A stretch of DNA of 64,000 nucleotides, taken from Streptomyces sp. CT34 (GTDB taxonomy: Bacteria; Actinomycetota; Actinomycetes; Streptomycetales; Streptomycetaceae). Below, one piece after another: positions 24,247 through 34,786 of the stretch. The number at the start of each line of letters is the position of its first letter. The stretch's first letter is position 1. The translations under genes were made by a program, and so were the position numbers. The stretch is taken from the NCBI RefSeq assembly GCF_000805335.1, contig NZ_KN708638.1, positions 5,685,359 through 5,749,358 on the forward strand, read 5' to 3'. The notes beneath the pieces were generated by a model. The model did not search any database, was not told the origin of the DNA, and saw only the letters and a program-made list of their open reading frames with translations.

Positions 24247-26628
24247 CTAACCGGGCAGCAGCCAGAGCGTGGCCAGCGGCGGGGGGGCCGCCGTGACGGA
24301 GCGCTCGCGGCCGTTCCAGGGGACCGGTTCGGCGGGCAGGGAGGCGGGGTTGGCGACGCCGCTGCCGCCGTAGCGGGGCTCGTCGGTGTTGAGGACCTCG
24401 CGCCAGGCGCGCACCTGGTCCGGGACGCCGATGCGGTACGCGTGGCGTACGACGGGCGAGAAGTTGGTCACCGCGACGAGCGGGCTGCCGTCGGCCGCGA
24501 AGCGCAGGAAGGAGAAGACGTTGTCCTCGCTCGCGTCGCCGTCGATCCACGAGAAGCCCGCGGGGTCGGTGTCCCGCTCCCAGAGAGCGGGGAGGGCCGC
24601 GTACCGGCGGTTGAGGTCGCGCACCAGGTCGCGCACGCCCCGGTGGTCCGGCTCCGCCTCGTACGACGGGTCCAGCAGCCACCAGTCCGGGCCGTGGCTC
24701 TCCGCCCACTCCGCGCCCTGGGCGAACTCCTGCCCCATGAAGAGGAGTTGCTTGCCCGGGTGGGCCCACATGAAGCCCAGGTACGCGCGGTGGTTGGCGC
24801 GCTGCTGCCACCAGTCGCCGGGCATCTTCGACACCAGCGCGCGCTTGCCGTGCACCACCTCGTCGTGCGAGATCGGCAGCACGTAGTTCTCCGAGTAGGC
24901 GTAGATCATCGAGAAGGTCATCTCGCCGTGGTGGTACTTGCGGTGCACCGGCTCCTTCTCGACGTAGCCGAGGGAGTCGTGCATCCAGCCCATGTTCCAC
25001 TTCAGCCCGAAGCCCAGCCCGCCGAAGCCGCCCGCCCCGACGTGGTGCGTGGCACGGGTGACGCCGTCCCAGGCGGTGGACTCCTCGGCGATGGTGACGA
25101 CGCCGGGGCAGCGCCGGTAGACCGTCGCGTTCATCTCCTGGAGGAAGGCGACCGCGTCCAGGTTCTCCCGCCCGCCGTGGACGTTCGGCGTCCAGCCGCC
25201 GTCCCCGCGCGAGTAGTCGAGGTAGAGCATCGAGGCGACCGCGTCCACCCGCAGCCCGTCGATGTGGAACTCCTCGCACCAGTACACCGCGTTGGCGACC
25301 AGGAAGTTGCGCACCTCGGTACGGCCGTAGTCGAACTCCAGCGTGCCCCAGTCCGGGTGCGCGGCCCGCGCCGGGTCCCCCGGCTCGTACAGCGGGCGCC
25401 CGTCGAACTCGGCCAGCGCCCAGTCGTCGCGCGGGAAGTGCGCCGGCACCCAGTCCATCAGCACGCCGATCCCGGCCCGGTGCAGCGCGTCGATCAGGAA
25501 CCTGAAGTCGTCCGGGGTGCCCATCCGGGCGGTCGGCGCGTAGAAACCGGTCACCTGGTAGCCCCAGGAGCCGCCGAAGGGGTGCTCGGCGACCGGCATG
25601 AACTCCACGTGCGTGAAGCCCAGGTCCTTGACGTAGGAGGGGAGTTGGGCGGCCAGCTGGCGGTAGCTGAGACCGGGCCGCCAGGACGGCAGGTGGATCT
25701 CGTAGACCGAGAACGGCGAGGTGTGCACCGGCCGCGCACCGCGCCGGGCCATCCAGTCGGCGTCTCGCCAGCGGTGGTGCGACGACTCCACCACCGAGGC
25801 GTTGGCCGGCGGGCACTCGGTCCGGCGCGCCATCGGGTCGGCGCGCAGGGTCTTCGAGCCGTCCGGCCGGGTGATCTCGAACTTGTACAGCTCGCCCTCG
25901 CCGATGCCCGGCAGGAACAGCTCCCAGACCCCGGACGAGCCCAGCGACCGCATCGGGAAGCCGGTGCCGTCCCAGTAGTTGAAGTCCCCGACGACCCGCA
26001 CTCCTCGGGCGTTCGGTGCCCACACCGTGAAGCGGGTGCCGAGCACGCCCTGGTGCTCCATGGTCCGCGCACCCAGCGCCTGCCACAGCTGCTCGTGCCG
26101 GCCCTCGCCGAACAGGTGCAGATCCAGCTCCCCGAGCGCCGGCAGAAAGCGGTACGGGTCCCGTACGGTCAGCCGGCCGCCGTCGCCGTAGTCGACCAGC
26201 AACTCGTAGTCCGGGACGGTGCGCAGCGGCAGGACGCCGGCGAACAGCCCGCCTCCTTCGGAGCGGAGCGCGGCCCGCAGCCCCTCCGCCACGACCGTGA
26301 CGCCCTTCGCGTACGGCCGCAGCACCCGGATCCGCAGCCCGCCGGGCACCGGGTGCGCGCCGAGCAGGGCATGCGGATCGTGGTGCGCGCCGTCGAGCAG
26401 CCGCCCGCGGTCCTCGTCGGACAGCGGCTCGGCGGCGGGCACCTGCCGGCCGCCGGCGGCCGGGGCGGCGGGGGCGCCGGTCCGTGCGGCGGGGTCGCGC
26501 GGCGGGGGGCCGCCCGGACGGAGCCCGGGGGAGTGCCTGTCCGGGGTGGTGGCGGGTGACGGCGATGTGGGGGAGTGTCGCGAAGCGATTCCGTCCGGGG
26601 TGGTGGTGGGCGACGGGCGGGCGGTCAC
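24247..26628 (-). CDS. glgB: 1,4-alpha-glucan branching enzyme
   Basis: 793 residues from a GTG at 26628 chosen for AGGAGG seven bases upstream; the frame is open further to 26703. It transfers oligoglucan ends to make α-1,6 branches. Order: a ~65-residue Pro/Thr-rich N-terminus, N-terminal GlgB domains (LLGAHPVPGGLRIRVLRPYA), CBM48, then a GH13 catalytic barrel with PVAEHPFGGSWGYQVTGFYAP, nucleophile Asp462 (GLRVDAVASMLYLDYS), the acid in IAEEST and VLPISHDEVVHGK, then a C-terminal β-domain. It is last gene of the GlgE cluster, 84 nt after mak. In the GlgE pathway it branches the glucan made from maltose 1-phosphate. Confidence 0.96.
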   Translation of the reverse strand: MTARPSPTTTPDGIASRHSPTSPSPATTPDRHSPGLRPGGPPPRDPAARTGAPAAPAAGGRQVPAAEPLSDEDRGRLLDGAHHDPHALLGAHPVPGGLRIRVLRPYAKGVTVVAEGLRAALRSEGGGLFAGVLPLRTVPDYELLVDYGDGGRLTVRDPYRFLPALGELDLHLFGEGRHEQLWQALGARTMEHQGVLGTRFTVWAPNARGVRVVGDFNYWDGTGFPMRSLGSSGVWELFLPGIGEGELYKFEITRPDGSKTLRADPMARRTECPPANASVVESSHHRWRDADWMARRGARPVHTSPFSVYEIHLPSWRPGLSYRQLAAQLPSYVKDLGFTHVEFMPVAEHPFGGSWGYQVTGFYAPTARMGTPDDFRFLIDALHRAGIGVLMDWVPAHFPRDDWALAEFDGRPLYEPGDPARAAHPDWGTLEFDYGRTEVRNFLVANAVYWCEEFHIDGLRVDAVASMLYLDYSRGDGGWTPNVHGGRENLDAVAFLQEMNATVYRRCPGVVTIAEESTAWDGVTRATHHVGAGGFGGLGFGLKWNMGWMHDSLGYVEKEPVHRKYHHGEMTFSMIYAYSENYVLPISHDEVVHGKRALVSKMPGDWWQQRANHRAYLGFMWAHPGKQLLFMGQEFAQGAEWAESHGPDWWLLDPSYEAEPDHRGVRDLVRDLNRRYAALPALWERDTDPAGFSWIDGDASEDNVFSFLRFAADGSPLVAVTNFSPVVRHAYRIGVPDQVRAWREVLNTDEPRYGGSGVANPASLPAEPVPWNGRERSVTAAPPPLATLWLLPG

Positions 26629-26712
26629 GAGGGGGCCTCCTAAGGGCGGGGTCGGTCGGTGCCTGGCGGGGTGGGGCGGGCGCGGGCGGCGGGCCCGTCG
26701 CATCGGCGCGGG

Positions 26713-28176
26713 TCAGCCGGCCGCCCCCGGCTCCCCGCAGGCCGCCAGCCTGCGGATCGCCGCCATCGGCACGGACAGCCAGTCGGGCCGGTGCCGCGCC
26801 TCGTACAGCACCTCGTAGACGGCCTTGTCCGTCTCGTAGGCGCGCATCAGTTCCGGGGCGGAGCGCGGGTCCAGGCCGCCGGCCTCGGCATAGCCCAGGC
26901 AGTAGGCGGCGCGGGTGCGGCGGGCCCCGTCCAGCGCCCAGGGGTCGCCGCCGGCCGGTCCGCTGCGCGCCGCGTAGTCGAACGAGCGGAGCATCGCGGC
27001 CACATCGCGGACGGCCGGCTGCGGGCGGCGCCGCTCGGCAAGCGGCCGGGCCGGTTCGCCCTCGAAGTCGATCAGCGCCCAGTGGCCTCCCTGGACCGTG
27101 CGCAGCGTCTGGCCCAGATGGAGGTCGCCGTGGATGCGCTGGGCGGCCCAGCTGCGGCCGTCGCGGCCGACCGCGGCGAGCGCGTCGAAGGCGGCGCGCA
27201 GCCGCCCGCGGTAGGGCTGGAGAACCGGTACGGCGCGCGCGGTGGCCTCCAGCCGCTCATGCATCTGAGCCGCGATCACATCCAGCTGTGGACGGCGCAG
27301 TTCGGTGGTGGGCAGGGTCTGGGCGAGCGCGGTGTGCACCTCGGCGGTGGCATGGCCGAGGGCCCGCGCCGACCCGGTGAAGTCGGCGCGCACCGCGAGC
27401 GCGTTGAGCGCCAGCTGCCAGCCGTCCGCCGAACCGCGCAGGAACGGCTGGAGGACGCCCAGAGTGGTCGCCTCGCCGTTCTCCTCGGGGGTCGCCGCCT
27501 CGAACCAGGCGGCGGGGGCCGGGACCCGGGCGCACCTGGCGCCGGCCAGTGCGCGCGGCAGCTCCAGGTCCGGGTTGATCCCGGGCTCGATCCGCCGGAA
27601 GACCTTCAGGATGAACGTATCTCCGTAGACGACCGAGGAGTTGGACTGCTCGACGGCGATCGGCCGGGCGGGCAGCCCGGAGGGGATGTCGGTGTCCGGC
27701 TCCCGGCAGAAGCGCAGCGCCCCGATCCGGCCGGGGGCCCGCAGCCGCTCCAGCAGCAGCCCGCACAGCCGATTGTCGACCAGCGCGTCGTAGACGGTAC
27801 GGCCGCGCAGCGGGCCGCCGGCCGGGCGGCCGATCACCGCGGGCGCCAGCTGCGGCGGCGGCGCGGGGTGGGTGCCCAGCAACAGCTGGTAGCAGTCCCC
27901 GCCGGCCGGCGGGCGGCCCGGCGGGGCGCTCTGCTGGGCGCGGATCAGCAGCTGCACCAGGCCCGGTGTGCCGCCGCCGGCGCCGTTCGACGGCAGCAGT
28001 TCGGTCGCCGAGACCAGGGTGAAGCCGGTGATCAGCCGTCCCTTGCCGGCGAACCAGCGCTGCCGGGGCACCCATTCGGCGAGCAGCGGTGCCAGCGAGG
28101 ACAGCAGGTCGGGGGCGGTGACGAGCGGGCGGTCAGGGGTGTTTCGGGTGGCACGGGTCGAGGCGGTGTCCGACAT
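26713..28176 (-). CDS. mak: Maltokinase (Pep2/Mak)
   Basis: 487 residues. Phosphorylates maltose with ATP to maltose 1-phosphate, the donor for GlgE. Family features: N-terminal cap with LLAEWVPRQRWFAGKGR, a lysine-bearing strand (VYGDTFILKVFRRIEPGINPDLEL), and the kinase catalytic segment IHGDLHLGQTL with the metal-binding IDFEGEPARPL. ATG at 28176 with GGGGAAAGGA upstream. In many actinobacteria this domain is fused to TreS; here it is separate and also separated from treS by a 332-bp gap with a terminator-like hairpin, so it may have its own promoter shared with glgB. Confidence 0.93.
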   Translation of the reverse strand: MSDTASTRATRNTPDRPLVTAPDLLSSLAPLLAEWVPRQRWFAGKGRLITGFTLVSATELLPSNGAGGGTPGLVQLLIRAQQSAPPGRPPAGGDCYQLLLGTHPAPPPQLAPAVIGRPAGGPLRGRTVYDALVDNRLCGLLLERLRAPGRIGALRFCREPDTDIPSGLPARPIAVEQSNSSVVYGDTFILKVFRRIEPGINPDLELPRALAGARCARVPAPAAWFEAATPEENGEATTLGVLQPFLRGSADGWQLALNALAVRADFTGSARALGHATAEVHTALAQTLPTTELRRPQLDVIAAQMHERLEATARAVPVLQPYRGRLRAAFDALAAVGRDGRSWAAQRIHGDLHLGQTLRTVQGGHWALIDFEGEPARPLAERRRPQPAVRDVAAMLRSFDYAARSGPAGGDPWALDGARRTRAAYCLGYAEAGGLDPRSAPELMRAYETDKAVYEVLYEARHRPDWLSVPMAAIRRLAACGEPGAAG

Positions 28177-28508
28177 GGCGTCGCGTCCTTTCCCCGGGCA
28201 CACGACAGACAGGGCAAAGTGTCCCGGAATGCGGCCTTCACTGAGCGGCGGTATGGGACGTGTCGGGCGAGATCGTCCGTACGCGCGCGCGTTTTCGGCG
28301 TTGCTCGGCGTTCGCTTCGCTGTGCGGCGGTGCTCCCCCGGGCTCTGGCGAACAGGGGGAACCGACCGAGCCGGGGGAACCGTCCATGGCCCTCCCGGCC
28401 CCCGTGCGGTAGTAGGGAGGTTGCCCGAGCCAAAGGTCAGAAAACGCCCGTACGCGCCGGCCGCGTACGGGCGCAGGTGCCGGGGGCCGGTGCCCGGTGG
28501 GGCGGGTG
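28177..28508. other. 332-bp gap between treS and mak
   Basis: Contains the treS terminator hairpin (28441-28473) and, nearer mak, a stretch with CG-alternating sequence around 28280. No gene was seen. A mak promoter is expected here but none could be identified. Confidence 0.5.
28441..28473 (-). terminator. Terminator downstream of treS
   Basis: CGCCCGTACGCG (28445-28456) pairs perfectly with CGCGTACGGGCG (28462-28473), loop 5 nt. Read on the minus strand it is followed by TTTT (28444-28441), giving a Rho-independent-like structure 36 nt after the treS stop. Confidence 0.78.
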
Positions 28509-30223
<1,715 letters not shown>

Positions 30224-30227
<4 letters not shown>

Positions 30228-32227
30228 TTGGGTGACCCTCCGATCGGTGAGGACGGTCGCAGTGACAGCACATGAGCGGGCGCGAGCGAGCTGCCCGGCT
30301 CCAGGCGCACATAGTTGTCCCTGCCCCAGTGGTAGGTGTCGCCGGTGAGCTCGTCGCGCACCGGGAAGGACTCGTGCCGGCCGAGGCCGAGTTCCGGCAT
30401 GTCCAACGACACCGTCGCCTCGTGGGTGTGGTGCGGGTCGAGGTTGACCACCGTGAGCACCGTGTCGGCTCGGTCGCCGTGCCCCTCGCGTTTCGAGTAG
30501 GCGATGACGGCGTCGTCGTCGACGTGGTGGAAGTGCAGGTTGCGCAGCTGCTGGAGTGCGGGATGACGGCGGCGGACCCGGTTGAGGGCGGTGATGAGCG
30601 GGGCGATGGTACGCCCCTCGCGGGCCGCGGTTTCCCAGTCGCGGGGCCTGAGTTGGTACTTCTCCGAGTCGAGGTACTCCTCGCTGCCGGGCCGCAGCGG
30701 GGTCGCCTCGCACAGCTCGTACCCCGCGTACACGCCCCAGGTGGGGGAGAGGGTGGCGGCCAGTACTGCGCGCGCCTCGAAGGCGGCCCGGCCGCCCTCC
30801 TGGAGGTAGGCGTGCAGGATGTCGGGGGTGTTCACGAAGAAGTTGGGCCGCAGGTAGCTCGCGCTCTCGCCGGCCAGCTCGGTGAGGTACTCGGTCAGCT
30901 CCTGCTTGGTGTTGCGCCAGGTGAAGTAGGTGTACGACTGGTGGAAGCCGATCTGGGCGAGGGTGTGCAGCATGGCGGGGCGGGTGAACGCCTCGGCCAG
31001 GAACAGCACGTCCGGGTCGGTGCGGTTGATGTCGCTGATGACCTTCTCCCAGAACGCCACCGGCTTGGTGTGCGGATTGTCCACCCGGAAGATCCGGACG
31101 CCCTTGGCCATCCAGAAGCGCAGCAGCCGCTCGGTCTCGCGGACCAGCCCGCGGAAGTCGCGGTCGAAGGCGATCGGGTAGATGTCCTGGTACTTCTTCG
31201 GCGGGTTCTCCGCGTACGCGATGGAGCCGTCGGAGCGGTGGTGGAACCACTGGGGGTGCAGGGTGACCCAGGGGTGGTCGGGGGAGCACTGGAGGGCGAA
31301 GTCCAGCGCCACCTCCATCCGCAGGTCGCGGGCGGTCCGCACGAAGTGGTCGAAGTCCTCGAAGGTGCCCAGGTCGGGGTGGAGCGCGTCGTGGCCGCCG
31401 GCCGGCGAGCCGATGGCCCAGGGGGAGCCGACGTCGTCCGGGCCCGCGGACAGCGCGTTGTTGGGGCCCTTGCGGAAGGACGTGCCGATGGGGTGGACCG
31501 GTGGGAGGTAGACCACGTCGAAACCCATCGCGGCGACCGCCGGCAGCCGCTCGGCGGCGGTGCGCAGGGTGCCGCTGACGCCGCTGCCGTCCGGGCCGGT
31601 GACGGCGCCCTCGGAGCGCGGGAAGAGCTCGTACCACGAGCCGTAGAGGGCTCTGCGGCGCTCGACGACGAGCGGCATCGGGCGCGAGACGGTGAGCAGT
31701 TCGCGCAGCGGATGGCGGTCCAGGGCCTCGACGACCTCCGGGGCGAGCGCGGTGGCGAGCCGGGTGGCGGCCGGCAGGCCGGTGTCGCGCAGCGCGTCGA
31801 CGGCGGCCAGGACGCACTCCCGGCCGTCGCTCTTGGGGACCTCGGCGGCGGCCCGTTCGTGCAGCTCGGCGCCCTCGGCGAGCACCAGCTCGGTGTCGAT
31901 ACCGGCCCGGACCTTGATCGCGGCGTGCTTGCGCCAGGTGGCGACAGGGTCGGACCACGCCTCCACGGTGAACGTCCAGCGACCCTCGATCTCCGGCGTG
32001 ACCTCCGCCGTCCACCGGTCGGTGCCCGGTGCCCGCTCCCGCATCGGGGTCCACGGGCCGCAGCGGCCCGCGGGGTTGCGCAGCACCACGTTCGCGGCGA
32101 CGGCGTCGGGCCCTTCGCGGAAGACGGTGGCCGAGACCTCGAAGGTCTCGGCCACCACCGCCTTCGCGGGGCGACGGCCGCAATCGATCTGCGGGCGGAT
32201 GTCCAGGACAGGGATGCGACCGATCAT
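30224..32227 (-). CDS. glgE: Maltosyltransferase GlgE (alpha-1,4-glucan:maltose-1-P maltosyltransferase)
   Basis: 667 residues from ATG 32227 (AGGTGA upstream). Adds maltosyl units from maltose 1-phosphate to α-1,4-glucan. Domain order as in GlgE: N-terminal β-domain (RIPVLDIRPQIDCGRRPAKAV, PEIEGRWTFTVEAW), a linker helix region with dimer contacts, then the GH13_3 barrel with DVVYLPPVHPIGTSFRKGPNN, nucleophile Asp383 (RIFRVDNPHTKP) and acid/base Glu412 (FLAEAFTRP), spaced 29 residues as in the S. coelicolor enzyme (394/423). It is first gene of glgE-treS. It makes cytosolic glycogen-like glucan and links it to trehalose. Confidence 0.96.
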
Positions 32228-32855
32228 GGGCTCACCTGGGATTGTGATGCTTTGCTGGGTTTTGTCCTTTGTATCCGCTCCACGGTAGGAGGACGGGGTG
32301 CGGGCATGGGCGCTCCTGTCCGCTTTCACTCTGCTGGCGGATGGCACGGCGGACCGGATCGGGCCCTGCGGATCGTGTGCGAGGAACGGCGTACGCGGTG
32401 AGCCTTCCCGGGCGCGGTGGCCGGGAAATCAGCCGGAACGTGAACTACTGATACGTAACCGCTCACGCCCCGCGATCCGGCGGGCAGGGCCCGGCGCCCT
32501 GGTGGGCGGCGGTGGCTCGGTGCTGCCACGGTCGGCGTTCGCCTCCTCAACTCGGTGTGATCACAGCGGAGTTGCGGTGTGCGGAAGTCCGTTGCCGCGC
32601 CGGGGCCCGTCGGCGCACCACCGCAGCCTCTCGCCACGGAGGGGTCCGTACAAGAGCGCCTGAGGGGGTGGAATCGGCCATATCGGCGGACCGGGCGGTA
32701 GCGGTGGGGCGCATGCGAGCGGGGCGGTGTCCGGAATACTTCCGGACACCGCCCCGCTCCTGGGGTGCTTACGCCCCGGTGCGCTCGGTGCGCGATCGGG
32801 TGTCCACCCAACCAGCCGTTATCTAGCCATACTTGACGCTATGTCGGCGTCCCGC
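32228..32855. other. 628-bp region between glgE and the M4 protease gene; no gene recognised
   Basis: Both flanking genes run leftwards, so the glgE promoter must be here, probably in the AT-richer leader next to 32228-32290. A strong terminator lies at 32717-32759. Short open frames on both strands show only Arg/Pro/Gly shadow composition. In S. coelicolor, as I recall, a divergent glycogen phosphorylase gene sits here; it is absent. Confidence 0.6.
32717..32759. terminator. Terminator downstream of the first M4 protease gene
   Basis: A perfect 20-bp inverted repeat (32717-32736 with 32740-32759) with a 3-nt loop, about 100 nt past the protease stop at 32856. One of the strongest hairpins in the window. 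Confidence 0.85.
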
Positions 32856-34490
32856 TCACTTGACGTTGACGCCGGCCCAGGCCGACTCGACGCCCTTGAC
32901 CTCGGCGCCGTTCGCGCCGTAGAGGTCGGTGGCGGCCTTGACGGTCGCCTCGCGGGCGGCCTTGTAGTCGGTGGTCGAGGTCATGTAGGCGGTCAGCGCC
33001 TTGAACCAGATCTTCTCGGCCTTGTCCCGGCCGATGCCGGTGACCTTGGAGCCGTCGGCGGTCGGGCTGTCGTAGTGGTCGCCGTTGGCGTCCTTCGGAC
33101 CGCTGCCCTCGGACAGCAGGTAGAAGAAGTGGTTGGCGATGCCCGAGGAGTAGTGGACGTCCACGTTGCCGGCGTCCGGGCTCCAGTTGTCCAGGGACTG
33201 GCCGTCCTTGCTGGGCTTGTCCATGTAGCGCAGCGGCTTGCCGTCGCCGTTGATGTCGATCTTCTTGCCGATGAAGTAGCTGCCCGGCTCGGTGGGGTTC
33301 TTGGCGTGGAACGCGACGGAGGCGCCGAAGATGTCCGAGGTGGCCTCGTTCAGGCCGCCGGACTCGCCGCTGTACTCCAGTTTCGCGGTGGCCGCGGTGA
33401 CGCCGTGCGACATCTCGTGGCCGGCCACGTCCAGTGCGGTCAGCGGCTTCTTGTTGCCCTGGCCGTCGCCGTACGTCATGCAGAAGCAGCCGTCGTCCCA
33501 GAAGGCGTTGACGTAGTTCTGGCCGTAGTGGACCCGGGAGGTCGCGCCCTTGCCGTCGCCCTTGATGCCGCTGCGGCCGTGCACGTCCTTGTAGTAGTCC
33601 CAGGTCTGCTGGGCGCCGTAGGCGGCGTCGACGGCGGCGGTCTGCGGGTTGTCCGGCTTGCCGTTGCCCCACGTGTCGGTGGAGTTGGTGAAGAGCTTGC
33701 CGTTGCCGCTCTCGCTGCCGCCGAGGTCGAACGTCTGGTGGCCGCCGCGGGTGTCGTCGGTCAGCTCGTAGCCGTTGCCGCCCTTCTTGCTGGCGACGTC
33801 GACCTTGCCGGCGTACTCGCTGTTGCCGACGCCGTTCTCGATGCCCTGGTACTGGAAGAGCTTCTTGCCGGTGTTGGCGTCGGTGATGACGTGCAGCTGG
33901 TTGGGGGTGCCGTCCTTCTGGACGCCGCCGACCACGGTCTCGTACGCCAGCACCGGGGTGCCGTTGGCGGCCCAGATCACCTTGCGCGGCGTCTGCGCGT
34001 CGGCCTTCTTGGCGCCGATGGTCCTGGTGGCGGTCGACTCGGCGGCCAGCGCGGCCGTCTTCGGGGCGATCTTCGCCGTGGTGGAGGCCACCTTGATGCC
34101 GGCCCGGGTCGCCTTGGTGGTGCTCTTGATCGCGCCGCCCTTGGCGGTGTGCACCACCAAGTCGCCGCCGAGGACCGGCAGTCCGGCGTAGGTGCGGTCG
34201 TAGCGGGTGTGCGTGGTGCCGTCGGCGTCCTTGACGACGTCCTTGACGACCAGCTGCTCCTGGGGGCCGAGCCCGAGCGCCTTCGCGGTCTGTGCGCGGG
34301 CGGCACCGGCGTCGCGGAGCAGTTCCGCGCGGTGCGAGGAGCTCAGCTTGAGCGGGGAGCCGCCCTGGGCGGCGGCGGTGGGGGCGGGGGAGGCTCCGGC
34401 GGTACCGGCGGTGATGCCGGCGGCTATCAGGGCCGCCGCCGCGAAGGCGGTACCGGTCACCCGGGTCTTACGGGATATGCGGGGGGTCAC
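32856..34490 (-). CDS. Secreted M4 (thermolysin-like) neutral metalloprotease, copy 1
   Basis: 544 residues from a GTG at 34490 with AAGGAG five bases upstream; the longer open frame lacks a ribosome site. A signal peptide (RKTRVTGTAFAAAALIAAGITAGTAGA), an FTP/PepSY propeptide (~45-215; KALGLGPQEQLVVKDV, TYAGLPVLGGDLVVH), then the catalytic domain with HExxH His358-Glu359...His362 (DVAGHEMSHGVT) and third ligand Glu382 (GGLNEATSD), and the M4 C-terminal domain with the catalytic His (DVHYSSGIANHFFYLL). It is a secreted Zn/Ca endopeptidase processed from a proenzyme. A close paralogue lies immediately upstream on the same strand. Confidence 0.95.
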   Translation of the reverse strand: MTPRISRKTRVTGTAFAAAALIAAGITAGTAGASPAPTAAAQGGSPLKLSSSHRAELLRDAGAARAQTAKALGLGPQEQLVVKDVVKDADGTTHTRYDRTYAGLPVLGGDLVVHTAKGGAIKSTTKATRAGIKVASTTAKIAPKTAALAAESTATRTIGAKKADAQTPRKVIWAANGTPVLAYETVVGGVQKDGTPNQLHVITDANTGKKLFQYQGIENGVGNSEYAGKVDVASKKGGNGYELTDDTRGGHQTFDLGGSESGNGKLFTNSTDTWGNGKPDNPQTAAVDAAYGAQQTWDYYKDVHGRSGIKGDGKGATSRVHYGQNYVNAFWDDGCFCMTYGDGQGNKKPLTALDVAGHEMSHGVTAATAKLEYSGESGGLNEATSDIFGASVAFHAKNPTEPGSYFIGKKIDINGDGKPLRYMDKPSKDGQSLDNWSPDAGNVDVHYSSGIANHFFYLLSEGSGPKDANGDHYDSPTADGSKVTGIGRDKAEKIWFKALTAYMTSTTDYKAAREATVKAATDLYGANGAEVKGVESAWAGVNVK

Positions 34491-34652
34491 GCGTGCTCCT
34501 TCAACTTTGCCAAACGGTGGGGGTGCAAAGCGATGCGGGTGTGACATGCAGTCGGGAAGACTGCCATTCGAATGCGTGTATGTCAGGAGGTGGCAAAGAG
34601 GTTGTCCGAAACTCGTGCGTGCAGAGGTGCGCGCCGTTCGTGCGACGGAGCC

Positions 34653-34686
34653 GGGCGCCGCCCCCGGAGAACCGGGAACGGCGCCC
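34653..34686. terminator. Hairpin downstream of the second M4 protease gene
   Basis: GGGCGCCG (34653-34660) and CGGCGCCC (34679-34686) form an 8-bp stem, with further CCCGG/CCGGG pairing inside, about 100 nt past the stop at 34787. The rest of the 296-bp protease spacer (34491-34786) is AT-richer near 34560-34620 and probably carries the copy 1 promoter. Confidence 0.5.
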
Positions 34687-34786
34687 AACTTGTCCGTATG
34701 CCAGGTGAGTTGTCGGACTGTGCGAAGTGCTGTACCGCCTATGTCACATACGGGTGGCGGTCGGGTGGACACGCACCGTCAGAACG

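Noticed and set aside
21985..26559. Plus-strand open frame of about 1,500 codons
   Set aside because: Runs through the kinase (antisense), the symporter (wrong frame) and glgB (antisense).
32298..32826. Small open frames upstream of glgE
   Set aside because: Arg/Pro/Gly-rich shadow composition in several overlapping frames, no ribosome site, and one is interrupted by the terminator hairpin.
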